The notes beneath the pieces are model-generated. The model did no database searches. It had not been told where the DNA came from and saw only the letters and a list, made by a program, of their open reading frames with translations. A stretch of 64,000 bases of DNA. It comes from Agromyces mediolanus. GTDB taxonomy: Bacteria > Actinomycetota > Actinomycetes > Actinomycetales > Microbacteriaceae. Location: assembly GCF_023715325.1 (NCBI RefSeq), contig NZ_JAMBNX010000004.1, positions 124,001 to 188,000 of the forward strand, read 5' to 3'. A program made the translations under genes and the position numbers. Below, in pieces: positions 17,363-26,253 of this stretch (position 1 is its first letter; each line of letters begins with the position of its first letter).

Positions 17363-18004
17363 CTACTCCGTGGCGCCGCGCCCGTGCTGCAGCTCGTGGA
17401 ACTCGGCGAAGCTCGGCGCCTCGCCCGGCAGTGGGGTGAGCTCGGGGCGGGCGCGCAGCCCGTCGAACACGATGGTCAGCTGCCGGTGCCAGTGCGGCAG
17501 GTAGCCGCCGCCGAACTGCCCGACCGAGCCGAGCATGTTCGCGAGCACGGAGAGGTCGACGCCCGTGACGTCGGCGCGCAGCGAGCCCTCGGCCTTGGCG
17601 CGCTCGACGAGCTCGTTCAGCAGCGGCTCCATCGCGAGCGCTGGCTGGTGGTCGGGGTAGATCTCGCCGACGCGGTGCAGCAGCGCCGCGAGGTACGGGG
17701 TCTCGGCGATCCACCCCGCGAGGCGCTCGATGTAGCGCTCGATCGACTGCCAGGCGGTGTCGGCCTCGAGGATCTCGGGCTGCATGTCGCGGAACATGAC
17801 GAGCGCCGAGTCGTAGAGCTCGAGCAGCAGGGCCTCGCGGTTCGGGAAGTGCCGGTACACCGTGCCGGCCCCCACCCCCGCTCGAGTGGCGAGTTCGTCG
17901 AGCGGCGCATCGATGCCGCGCTCGGCGAACAGGCGACGGGCTTCCACGAGCAGCCGCTCGTGGTTGCGCCTAGCGTCGCGACGGGTGGAGGTCGACGAGC
18001 TCAT
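17363..18004 (-). CDS. TetR/AcrR-family regulator
   Basis: 213 residues. The helix-turn-helix at about 30-58 reads ELATRAGVGAGTVYRHFPNR, the classic TetR recognition helix. GAGG lies just upstream of the ATG at 18004. It is divergent from kynA (111 nt gap) and convergent with the VOC gene, so it could control either; tryptophan catabolism is the closer promoter. No clear operator palindrome was found in the gap. Confidence 0.87.
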   Translation of the reverse strand: MSSSTSTRRDARRNHERLLVEARRLFAERGIDAPLDELATRAGVGAGTVYRHFPNREALLLELYDSALVMFRDMQPEILEADTAWQSIERYIERLAGWIAETPYLAALLHRVGEIYPDHQPALAMEPLLNELVERAKAEGSLRADVTGVDLSVLANMLGSVGQFGGGYLPHWHRQLTIVFDGLRARPELTPLPGEAPSFAEFHELQHGRGATE

Positions 18005-18115
18005 CCTCGAATTCTAGCGACGGAAGCCCCCGGCCATTCATGCGGATTTTCGCAGAGCGCCACCTCCATGCACTTCGGGACCCGGTCAGCCGAGGCGCGC
18101 GCGTAGGCTGGCTCC

Positions 18116-19009
18116 GTGACTCAGCACGAAGACGTGGCGAACGGCGTCGAATCCAACGGCGTCGAAGCGAACACCCGGCAGATCGAGGCATCCGTCGTCA
18201 CCGACTTCAGCGACCGCATGAGCTACGGCGGGTACCTCGACCTCGGCACGCTGCTCGCCGCGCAGCGGCCGATCTCCCGGCCCGAGCATCACGACGAGCT
18301 GCTGTTCATCATCCAGCACCAGACCACCGAGCTCTGGCTGAAGCTCGTCCTGCACGAGCTCGAGGCGGCCTGCGCCTACCTGCGCGCCGACGAGCTCGCC
18401 CCCGCGCTGAAGTGCGTCGCCCGGGTGAAGCACATCCAGAAGACGCTGACCGAGCAGTGGTCGGTGCTCGCGACGCTGACGCCCACCGAGTACGCGCAGT
18501 TCCGCAATGTCCTCGGCAACGCGAGCGGCTTCCAGTCGTACCAGTACCGCGCGGTCGAGTTCGTGCTCGGCAACAAGAACGCAAAGATGCTGCAGGTCTT
18601 CGACGCCGATCCCCTGGCGCACGCGGTCGTTCGCCGGGCCCTCGAACAGCCGAGCCTCTACGACGAGTTCCTCCGGCTGCTCGCGCGTCGCGGCTACCCC
18701 GTGCCGTCCGCAGCGCTCGAGCGCGACGTCACCCTCGCCTGGACCTTCCAGCCCGAACTGGTGCCCCTCTTCGCCTCGATCTACGCGAACCCCGACGAGC
18801 ACTGGGCGGCGTACGAGACCTGCGAGGAGCTCGTCGACCTCGAGGACAACTTCCAGCTCTGGCGCTTCCGCCACCTGAAGACGGTCGAGCGCATCATCGG
18901 CTCGAAGACCGGCACGGGCGGATCGTCGGGCGCGCCGTTCCTGCGCCGCGCGCTCGAGCTCACCTTCTTCCCGGAGCTGTTCGCCGTCCGCACCGAGATC
19001 CCCGGGTGA
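18116..19009 (+). CDS. kynA: Tryptophan 2,3-dioxygenase
   Basis: Haem enzyme that opens the indole ring of L-tryptophan to N-formylkynurenine, the first step of the kynurenine route. The 297 residues contain the family marks: YGGYLDL (about 37), FIIQHQTTELW with His68 (distal side), GFQSYQYR (about 138, substrate carboxylate contact), and FRHLKTVERIIGSKTGTGG with axial His253 and the substrate-binding Thr of the GTGGSSG loop. GTG at 18116 is used; the first 25 residues are variable. The kynA, amidohydrolase and kynU genes form an operon that turns tryptophan into anthranilate plus alanine. Confidence 0.95.
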   Translation: MTQHEDVANGVESNGVEANTRQIEASVVTDFSDRMSYGGYLDLGTLLAAQRPISRPEHHDELLFIIQHQTTELWLKLVLHELEAACAYLRADELAPALKCVARVKHIQKTLTEQWSVLATLTPTEYAQFRNVLGNASGFQSYQYRAVEFVLGNKNAKMLQVFDADPLAHAVVRRALEQPSLYDEFLRLLARRGYPVPSAALERDVTLAWTFQPELVPLFASIYANPDEHWAAYETCEELVDLEDNFQLWRFRHLKTVERIIGSKTGTGGSSGAPFLRRALELTFFPELFAVRTEIPG

Positions 19010-19011
19010 TC

Positions 19012-20025
19012 ATGACGGCGGGCGACGGCACCACCGCGCCGGGCGGGCTCCCCGGCCGGTCGGCCAGGCTGCGCCTCGCCGACGGCACGCCGGGGCCCGA
19101 GGGGGTGGCCTTCCCGCCGTTCGTCGACCACCACGTGCACCTGCAGATGGTCGACCCGGATGCCGCGCCGAGAGCGGGCATCGCGGGCGTCGTCGACCTC
19201 GGCGCCGAGCTCACCGCGATCTCGGCCCTCGCCGCCCGCGAGCCGCTGCCGCGCGTGGTGCACGCCGGCCAGTTCCTGACCGCGCCCGGCGGCTATCCGG
19301 GCGACCGCTGGTGGCTCCGCCAGGGCAGCCTCCGCGAGCTGCCTGCGCCGATCGGCGCGCACGAGCGCCGGGCCCTCCCCGACCCGATCGAGACGGCCGT
19401 GGCCGAGCAGGCCGCCTTCGGCGCCACGCTCGTGAAGGTCATGCTGAACGCCGTCGCCGGCCCGGTCTTCGACCGCGAGACGCTCGACGCGATCATCGCC
19501 GCCGCCCGCGCGCACGGCCTGCTCGTCGCCGCGCACGCGGAGGGCGAGGGCATGGCCCGACTCGCGATCGAGGCCGGCGCCGACGCCCTCGTGCACGCCC
19601 CGTTCACCGAGCGCCTCGACGACGGACTCGTCGCCCGGGCGGCCGCCGCGGGCCAGTGCTGGATCTCGACGTTCGACATCCATGTGCGCGCCGGCGAGGC
19701 ATCCGCGCTCGCGATCGCTGTCGACAACACGGCCCGGTTCCGCGCCGTCGGCGGTCGGGTGCTCTACGGCACCGACCTCGGCAACGGCGAGCTGCCCGAC
19801 GGCGTGAACACCGGCGAGCTCTCCGGCCTGCTCGCCGCCGGGCTGCCGCCGGCCGAGCTCATCGGCTCGCTGACCGACCCGTGGCCGCTCGCCGAGGCGG
19901 CCGAGTGGGGCGGCGACGCCCTCGCCACCTTCGTGCCCGGCCTGCCGCCGGGCGACGCCGACGAGCTGCCGGCCTGGCTCGCGGCCGCCCGCGTCGTCCC
20001 GATCGAGAACCTGGAGTTCGGATGA
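19012..20025 (+). CDS. Amidohydrolase-superfamily protein in the kynurenine operon
   Basis: Metal-dependent hydrolase of 337 residues, placed between kynA and kynU where the pathway needs N-formylkynurenine formamidase. Visible metal and catalytic sites are DHHVHLQ (HxH, about 40), VKVMLN (Lys, about 143), AAHAEGEG (His, about 170), LVHAPF (His, about 195) and GTDLGN (Asp, about 255). It is not KynB-like (no HxGTHxDAP) nor an alpha/beta hydrolase. ATG at 19012 lies 2 nt after the kynA stop; a GTG at 19006 would overlap it. Its stop overlaps the kynU start. I infer the formamidase role from the gap in the pathway. Confidence 0.8.
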   Translation: MTAGDGTTAPGGLPGRSARLRLADGTPGPEGVAFPPFVDHHVHLQMVDPDAAPRAGIAGVVDLGAELTAISALAAREPLPRVVHAGQFLTAPGGYPGDRWWLRQGSLRELPAPIGAHERRALPDPIETAVAEQAAFGATLVKVMLNAVAGPVFDRETLDAIIAAARAHGLLVAAHAEGEGMARLAIEAGADALVHAPFTERLDDGLVARAAAAGQCWISTFDIHVRAGEASALAIAVDNTARFRAVGGRVLYGTDLGNGELPDGVNTGELSGLLAAGLPPAELIGSLTDPWPLAEAAEWGGDALATFVPGLPPGDADELPAWLAAARVVPIENLEFG

Positions 20026-21281
20026 GCCTCGACCAGCACCTCGCCTACGCCCGCCGCATGGACCGGGCCGACGGCCTCGCCCACTACCGCAAGCGCTTCG
20101 CCGGCGCCGACGGTCCGCTCGTCTACTTCGACGGCAACTCGCTCGGCCGTCCGCCGCTCGCTGCCATCGAGCGCATGCAGCAGTTCATGACCGAGGAATG
20201 GGGCGGCCGGCTCATCCGCGGCTGGGACGAGGCCTGGCTCGCGCAGCCGACCGAGGTCGGCGACCGCATCGGCCGCGCGGTGATCGAGGCGACGGCCGGG
20301 CAGACGATCGTCGCCGACTCGACGACGGTGCTGCTCTACAAGCTCGCGCGCGCCGCGGTCGACGCGCAGATCGCCCGTGACCCGCAGCGTCGGGAGATCG
20401 TCGTCGACACCGACAACTTCCCCACCGACCGCTACGTGCTCGAGGGCATCGCGAACGAGCGCGGGCTGCGCCTGCGCTGGATCGAGGTCGACACGGCGGC
20501 CGGCGTCACCCCCGCGCAGCTCGCACAGGCCGTCGGGCCCGAGACCGCCCTCGTCGTGGTCTCGCACGTCGCCTACCGCTCGGCGCATCTCGCCGACGCC
20601 CCCGAACTCACCCGCATCGCGCACGACGCCGGGGCGCTCATCCTCTGGGATCTCTGCCACTCGGCCGGCTCGGTTCCGGTGAAGGCGGATGCCTGGGGCT
20701 TCGACCTCGCCGTCGGCTGCACCTACAAGTACCTGAACGGCGGCCCCGGCTCGCCCGCGTTCGCCTACGTCCGCGAAGACCTGCAGGGCGTGCTCGCGCA
20801 GCCCATCCAGGGCTGGTGGGGCACCAAGGACATGTTCCTGATGGGGCCGGAGTACGAGCCCGTTCCCGGCATCCGCCGCTTCCTCTCCGGCACCGCGCCG
20901 ATCCTCGGCATGCTGCCGATGGCCGAGACCCTCGCGATGATCGAGGAGGCCGGCATGCCCGCGATCCGGGCGAAGTCGATGGCGCTCACCGCCTTCGCGA
21001 TCGAGCTCTCCGAGGCGTGGCTCGCCCCGCTCGGCGTCACCCTCGCCTCGCCCGCCGACCCCGAGGAGCGCGGCGGACACGTCACCCTGCATCACGACGC
21101 CATGCGCGAGGTGACCGCCAGGCTCTGGCAGCGCGACGTGATCCCCGACTACCGCGATCCGGGCGGCCTGCGCATCGGCCTCTCGCCGCTGTCGACGAGC
21201 TTCGAGGAGGTGCACCGCGGGCTGCAGCAGACCGAGCAGGTGCTCCGCCAGGTGCTGACCGAGCGGGCCGGGCTGGCCTAG
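20022..21281 (+). CDS. kynU: Kynureninase
   Basis: PLP enzyme that cleaves kynurenine to anthranilate and alanine. The 419 residues are the normal length. YFDGNSLGRPP near the N-terminus, NFPTDRYVLEG (about 132-142), ILWDLCHSAGSVPV (about 207-220) with the PLP-contacting Asp, and CTYKYLNGGPGSP with Lys236 as the Schiff-base residue identify the family. ATG overlaps the previous stop. A GC-rich hairpin follows. Confidence 0.95.
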   Translation: MSLDQHLAYARRMDRADGLAHYRKRFAGADGPLVYFDGNSLGRPPLAAIERMQQFMTEEWGGRLIRGWDEAWLAQPTEVGDRIGRAVIEATAGQTIVADSTTVLLYKLARAAVDAQIARDPQRREIVVDTDNFPTDRYVLEGIANERGLRLRWIEVDTAAGVTPAQLAQAVGPETALVVVSHVAYRSAHLADAPELTRIAHDAGALILWDLCHSAGSVPVKADAWGFDLAVGCTYKYLNGGPGSPAFAYVREDLQGVLAQPIQGWWGTKDMFLMGPEYEPVPGIRRFLSGTAPILGMLPMAETLAMIEEAGMPAIRAKSMALTAFAIELSEAWLAPLGVTLASPADPEERGGHVTLHHDAMREVTARLWQRDVIPDYRDPGGLRIGLSPLSTSFEEVHRGLQQTEQVLRQVLTERAGLA

Positions 21282-21288
21282 GGGCCGG

Positions 21289-21323
21289 CCCCTCCCCTGC
21301 CCTGCCCTGCCCTGCGGGAGGGG
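21289..21323 (+). terminator. Terminator of the kynurenine operon
   Basis: CCCCTCCC (21289-21296) pairs with GGGAGGGG (21316-21323); the loop contains a run of CCCTG units. It lies between kynU and the convergent MFS gene. Confidence 0.6.
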
Positions 21324-21353
21324 GTGAGGCGGGAAGGGGAGAGGACGGCGCGA

Positions 21354-22895
21354 CTACTCCGAGCGGGACGCGGATGCCTCGGCAGGCGCGCCGCCCGCGG
21401 CATCCGCGCTGCCCGAGTCATCCGGACGCTGCCCGCCCCACGCGACCGTGACCTTCGGCTTGGCGAAGAACAGCACCACGACGGCGCCGAGCGCGAACCC
21501 GATCACCGGCAGCCAGAGCGACTGGCTCATCGCCGTCGCGAAGCCCGCGGCGAGCTGCGGCGGCAGCCCGCCCGAGCCGGCGGCTCCCGCCGCCTCGCCG
21601 CCGAAGCCGCCGGAGAACCCGGGCAGCTCAGCTGCGAGCCGCGCGTTCAGCAGCGCCGTGATCGCCGCGCTGCCGAGCACCGAGCCGACCTGGCGGGTCA
21701 TGTTGTACACGCCGGAGCCCGCGCCCGCCTGCTGCTGCGGCAGGTTGCGCGTCGCCGAGGAGGCGAGGGGCGCCCAGATGCCGGAGAGTCCGAACCCGAG
21801 CAGCGCGACCGGGAAGAGCAGGGTCCAGAGCTCCGCCTCCGGCGAGAGCCAGAGCGCCATCCAGGCGAGCGCGACCGCGACCGTCGAGAACCCGGCGAGC
21901 GCGACCCACTTCGGGTCGACCCGGTCGGTCAGCTTGCCGATGATCGGCGCCATGATGCCGGAGGCCACCGCCATCGGCGCGAGCATGAGCGCCGCCTGCG
22001 TCGGGTCGAGCCCACGGGCGATCTGGAAGTAGAAGGCGAGCGGCAGCGGCATCGAGGTGATCGCGAGGCCCACGAGCGAGATCGCGACGTTCGACAACGC
22101 GAAGTTGCGGTCGCGGAAGAGCGCGAGCGGCAGCAGCGGCTCCGCGCGGTTGAACCGCTGCCAGACGAGGAAGCCGGCGAGGACCACGGCACCGGTGATG
22201 ATGAGGCCCCACACGCTGATCGGGCCGACGATGGTGCCCCAGTCGTAGCTCTCGTCCTCCTGGATGCCGAACACGACGAGGAACATGCCGACGCCGCTCA
22301 GCACGACGCCGAGCCAGTCGAAGCGGTGCGCGTGGGTCTCGAGGTTCGGCACGAGCCAGACCGCCATCGCGAAGGCGACGATGCCGACGGGGACGTTGAC
22401 GAAGAAGATCCACTCCCAGCCGAGGGTGTCGACGAGCACGCCGCCGAGAATCGGGCCGACGAGGGTCGCGATGCCCGCGACCGCGCCCCAGAGCCCCATC
22501 GCCGCCCCGCGCTGGTTCGGCGGGAAGATGCGGGTGATGACCGCCATCGTCTGGGGCGTCATCAGAGCGGCACCGAGCCCCTGCACGGCGCGCGCGGCGA
22601 TCAGCATCGTGATGTCGCCCGCGAAGCCGCACCAGAGCGAGGCGAGGGTGAAGATCACGAGGCCGATGAGGTAGATCCGCTTCGGGCCGAAGCGGTCGCC
22701 CAGGCGGCCCGTGATGAGCAGCGGCACCGCGTAGGCGAGCAGGTACGCGCTCGTCACCCAGAGCACGGCGGTGATGTCGGTGTTCAGGTCCTCGAGGATG
22801 GCCGGGTTGGCGATCGACACGATCGTCGAGTCGACGAGGATCATGAAGAACCCGATGACGAGGGCCCAGAGGGCGGGCCAGGGCTTGCGTTCCAT
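21354..22895 (-). CDS. MFS multidrug exporter, DHA2 (EmrB/QacA-like, 14 helices)
   Basis: Proton-driven drug exporter of 513 residues. Motif D/C features are clear: DSTIVSIANPAI in helix 1 (conserved Asp), GRLGDRFGPKR (about 63, motif A) and GPILGGVLVD in helix 5 (motif C of exporters). A Gly/Ala-rich stretch (FSGGFGGEAAGAAGSGG) lies in the last loop. The PadR gene ends 17 nt upstream, so both are one operon with the repressor first. Confidence 0.9.
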   Translation of the reverse strand: MERKPWPALWALVIGFFMILVDSTIVSIANPAILEDLNTDITAVLWVTSAYLLAYAVPLLITGRLGDRFGPKRIYLIGLVIFTLASLWCGFAGDITMLIAARAVQGLGAALMTPQTMAVITRIFPPNQRGAAMGLWGAVAGIATLVGPILGGVLVDTLGWEWIFFVNVPVGIVAFAMAVWLVPNLETHAHRFDWLGVVLSGVGMFLVVFGIQEDESYDWGTIVGPISVWGLIITGAVVLAGFLVWQRFNRAEPLLPLALFRDRNFALSNVAISLVGLAITSMPLPLAFYFQIARGLDPTQAALMLAPMAVASGIMAPIIGKLTDRVDPKWVALAGFSTVAVALAWMALWLSPEAELWTLLFPVALLGFGLSGIWAPLASSATRNLPQQQAGAGSGVYNMTRQVGSVLGSAAITALLNARLAAELPGFSGGFGGEAAGAAGSGGLPPQLAAGFATAMSQSLWLPVIGFALGAVVVLFFAKPKVTVAWGGQRPDDSGSADAAGGAPAEASASRSE

Positions 22896-22912
22896 TTCGG
22901 AACCTTTCGGAG

Positions 22913-23482
22913 TCAGTCGGCCGGCCCGGGCCAGGCGAGGGCGCCCGTCCCGAGCTCGGAGATCGTGGAGTCGAGCCAGTCCGCCTCGGCGACGAGCATG
23001 GCCCGGGTGTAATGCACGTTGAGCACGTGCGCGGTCGCGACGCCGCGCGCGGCGATGCCCTCGAGCGCGGTGTCGATGAAGCGGATGGTCTCGCGGATGC
23101 TGGCGACCCGTTCGCCGAGGAGGCGGACGACCTCACCCGCCGTCAGGTTGTGCGCCTCGCCGATCGCGGCGGGGAACTCGGGGAACTCGTTGACGTGCCG
23201 GGCGAGCATCTCGGCGATGGATTCGCGGAGCGCCTCCCGGCCGCGCTCCGTGATGGAGTACACCGTGCGCTCGGGCCGGTTGCCCTCGCGCTCGACGCCG
23301 ACCTCGGCGATCAGCCCGTCGGCGGCGAAGCGCTCGACGGCCCGGTACAGCGAGCCGGGCGAGAGCTTGACGACGCGATCCTCCTTGCGCGCCAGCATCA
23401 GCTGGTACATCTCGTAGGGGTGCATGTCGCCCTCGGCGAGGACGGCGAGGGCGGTGACGCCGAGCGGCGTGAGTCGCGGCAT
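22913..23482 (-). CDS. PadR-family repressor of the MFS exporter
   Basis: 189 residues: PadR winged helix at about 1-80 (MHPYEMYQLM, SPGSLYRAVERFAADGLI) and a C-terminal helical dimerisation domain (Vir_act_alpha_C). ATG at 23482 has GGGAGG a few nt upstream. A perfect palindrome at 23533-23550 upstream is its likely operator. The local partner is a DHA2 exporter, the usual PadR target. Confidence 0.9.
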   Translation of the reverse strand: MPRLTPLGVTALAVLAEGDMHPYEMYQLMLARKEDRVVKLSPGSLYRAVERFAADGLIAEVGVEREGNRPERTVYSITERGREALRESIAEMLARHVNEFPEFPAAIGEAHNLTAGEVVRLLGERVASIRETIRFIDTALEGIAARGVATAHVLNVHYTRAMLVAEADWLDSTISELGTGALAWPGPAD

Positions 23483-23532
23483 CCGGTCCTCCCTTCTCGC
23501 GGTCGGTCGATCGTAGAGGCAATCGCCATCAT

Positions 23533-23566
23533 CTATTCCGCCCGGAATAGTACGCCCGGAATGCTG
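23533..23566. promoter_or_regulatory. Operator-like palindrome upstream of padR
   Basis: CTATTCCG-CC-CGGAATAG is a perfect palindrome at 23533-23550, followed by a partial repeat CGCCCGGAAT at 23554-23563. It differs from the ATGT-N8-ACAT consensus known for PadR proteins but is well placed to block the padR-MFS promoter. Confidence 0.55.
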
Positions 23567-23640
23567 CGCCCGCAAACCCCGCCCGCACGGGCAAGCTAGA
23601 ATCGAGGCATCCCCACCCTCGACACCGGACGGAGTCCCAG

Positions 23641-23922
23641 GTGCCCACCATCGTCGTCGACGTGATGCCGAAGCCCGAGCTGCTCGACCCGCAGGGGAAG
23701 GCCGTCGCCGGCGCCCTGACCCGCACGGGTCACTCGCTCGTCACCGGAGTCCGCCAGGGCAAGCGATTCGAGATCACGGTCGACGGGCCGATCGACGAGG
23801 CCGTGCGCGCCGAGATCCGCACGATCGCCGAGGAGATCCTGTCGAACTCGGTCATCGAGGACGTCGTCGCGATCGACTTCGGCGACGCCGTCGGCGACGA
23901 CGACGCGAACGCCGGGGCCTGA
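23641..23922 (+). CDS. purS: Phosphoribosylformylglycinamidine synthase subunit PurS
   Basis: Small bridging subunit of the FGAM synthase complex (PurSQL), 93 residues, with the typical [18 protein letters not shown] start, VRQGKRFEI and a short acidic tail. GTG at 23641 is used. It is 4 nt upstream of purQ. Its third partner purL lies 15 kb away. Confidence 0.93.
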   Translation: MPTIVVDVMPKPELLDPQGKAVAGALTRTGHSLVTGVRQGKRFEITVDGPIDEAVRAEIRTIAEEILSNSVIEDVVAIDFGDAVGDDDANAGA

Positions 23923-23926
23923 TCCC

Positions 23927-24625
<699 letters not shown>

Positions 24626-24675
24626 CCCGTCTCCTCCACAATCGAGCTCCGCACTCCCTGCTCCACTGCTTCGTA

Positions 24676-24712
24676 ATCGCGCCACTTCCGTGCGCCCGGC
24701 GCTGGAAGTCTG
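24676..24712. repeat. GCGCCACTTCC...GGAAGTC element upstream of small membrane gene A
   Basis: TCGCGCCACTTCC and GCTGGAAGTC form an inverted pair (CACTTCC/GGAAGTC with a variable centre) 33-60 nt before the gene at 24744. The same element occurs before the paralogous gene at 39356. Confidence 0.6.
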
Positions 24713-24743
24713 GCCGTGGAACGGCGACGATGAAGGGGTGCAG

Positions 24744-25025
24744 ATGACCGAGGCGCAGGTGTGGACCATGCTGGGGGTGTTCACGACGCTCATGTTCGGC
24801 ATGCTCACGGTGGTGTCGGTCGGGTTCGTCCGCGTGCTCCGAGCCGAGCTCGGCGGCGTGCGCAGCGAGATCGGCGGCGTGCGCAGCGAGATCGACGGCG
24901 TGCGCGAAGAGATGCGGGCACGCTTCGAGGCGGTCGAGGCCCGCTTCGACGCGGTCGGTCACCGCATCGACGGCCTCGACCGTGACGTGCAGATGCTCGT
25001 GCGGCGCAACTTCGGGGTCGACTGA
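24744..25025 (+). CDS. Small membrane protein with coiled-coil tail (paralogue A)
   Basis: 93 residues. After MTEAQVWTMLGVFTTLMFGM comes a single membrane helix (to about residue 30), then a cytoplasmic heptad-like region with repeats of GGVRSEI, and a conserved end HRIDGLDRDVQMLVRRNFGVD. AAGGGG upstream supports ATG 24744. It is homologous to the protein at 39356-39697 along its whole length, including the final RDVQxLVxRxFGV. No function is known; a bitopic membrane scaffold is possible. Confidence 0.75.
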   Translation: MTEAQVWTMLGVFTTLMFGMLTVVSVGFVRVLRAELGGVRSEIGGVRSEIDGVREEMRARFEAVEARFDAVGHRIDGLDRDVQMLVRRNFGVD

Positions 25026-25167
25026 GCGACCGGCGCCCGCGCCGGCACAGCTGTTCACCCGCCTCGCCGGCGGGGCGGACTCGCCGAGGCGAACTCCCGG
25101 TGAACGATCCGCTCGCGACGCCGCACCGGCCCGGTGCGCCGCAGCCCGGCTGCTAGCGTCGAGGGCG

Positions 25168-25312
25168 ATAGCGCCTAGGGTTCCGGGGCCGACCGCGAGG
25201 TCCGCCCGACTGGTCCGAGCGGCGCCACGGCCACTGCCAGCGGCGGCCGTCATCTGACAGGACAAAAGCCCGGAGGACCGGTTCGTCGCGCCCCGCGGCG
25301 GGCAGAAGGTCC
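25168..25312 (+). ncRNA. ykkC-class riboswitch (guanidine-I-like)
   Basis: The leader of the EamA gene carries the ykkC signatures in order: CCTAGGGTTCCG (25173-25184), TGGTCCGAG (25211-25219) and GGACAAAAGCCCGG (25260-25273). In the 3' aptamer part GGACC (25275-25279) can pair with GGTCC of the aptamer (25212-25216) or with GGTCC at 25308-25312, which overlaps the Shine-Dalgarno AGAAGG (25304-25309). That gives a simple ligand-ON switch: ligand keeps GGACC in the aptamer and frees the ribosome site. ykkC RNAs bind guanidine (subtype 1) or ppGpp, PRPP or nucleoside diphosphates (subtype 2 variants). A transporter target favours guanidine, but I cannot settle the subtype. Confidence 0.8.
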
Positions 25313-25314
25313 CC

Positions 25315-26235
25315 ATGTCGCCCACCGCGCTCGCCCTCGTCCTCGCCGCCGCCGTCTGCCACGCTGCGTGGAACATCCTCGCCCACGGCGTCAGCCGCAT
25401 CGGCGTTCCCTTCCTCTGGTGGGGCGCCGTCGCCGCGACACTCGTCTGGCTGCCGCTCGTGCCCGCCACCGGGGGCCTCGGCAATGCGAGACCCGAGGAG
25501 GTCGCCCTCGGCGTCGGCGTCTCGGCGCTGTTGCACTGCGGCTACATGCTCGTGCTGCAGCGCGGCTACGCCGGTGGCCGGCTCTCGACGGTCTACGCGA
25601 CCGCTCGGGGCACCGGGCCGACGCTGACCGTGATCGTCGCGGTGACCCTGCTCGGCGAACGCCCCTCGTCCGCCGCCTTTGCCGGCATCGCGGTCATCCT
25701 CGCCGGCATCGTGGCGATCGGAATGCTCGACCGCGGACGCGGGAGCGCCGGGGCGCCCGGCACCGCTGACGGGACAGCGGCCGCCGAGGCACCCCAGCCG
25801 CGCCGCCGTCTCCGCCTCGACCCTGGCATCGCGTGGGGCCTCGCGACGGGCGTCGCCATCGCGATCTACACCGTGTGGGACGCGCACGCGGTGCGGGAGT
25901 GGGCCGTCCCGCCCGTCGCGTACATGGTCGGCTGCACGCTGGGCGAGATCGTGCTCTACGCGGCGATGCTCGGCCGGCGCCGCCGCGAGCTGCTGCCGGT
26001 CGCGCGTCGGCACTGGCCGCGCATCCTGCTGTTCGGGGCGCTCTCGCCGCTCTCCTACATCCTCGTGCTCGTCGCCGTCACGATGGCCCCGGTCGCACTC
26101 GTCGCCCCCATGCGGGAGGTCAGCGTGGTGCTCGTGAGCCTGTTCGGCGCGATCGTGCTGCGGGAGGGCCGGCCGGGCTGGCGGCTCGCGGCCTCGGCGC
26201 TCGTCGTGGGCGGCATCGCCCTGCTCGCGATCTGA
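25315..26235 (+). CDS. EamA/DMT-family transporter controlled by a ykkC riboswitch
   Basis: Ten-helix drug/metabolite transporter of 306 residues with two EamA halves (about 1-140 and 165-305), separated by an Ala/Pro/Arg-rich loop. LLGERPS and LREGRPG mark the ends of the two halves. ATG at 25315 is set by AGAAGG in the riboswitch leader. It is not one of the four-helix SMR guanidine exporters (Gdx/SugE) usually found behind this RNA; it would be a different exporter for the same ligand, which is inference from the leader. Confidence 0.85.
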   Translation: MSPTALALVLAAAVCHAAWNILAHGVSRIGVPFLWWGAVAATLVWLPLVPATGGLGNARPEEVALGVGVSALLHCGYMLVLQRGYAGGRLSTVYATARGTGPTLTVIVAVTLLGERPSSAAFAGIAVILAGIVAIGMLDRGRGSAGAPGTADGTAAAEAPQPRRRLRLDPGIAWGLATGVAIAIYTVWDAHAVREWAVPPVAYMVGCTLGEIVLYAAMLGRRRRELLPVARRHWPRILLFGALSPLSYILVLVAVTMAPVALVAPMREVSVVLVSLFGAIVLREGRPGWRLAASALVVGGIALLAI

Positions 26236-26253
26236 GTCCGCCGCCCGCTCGGA

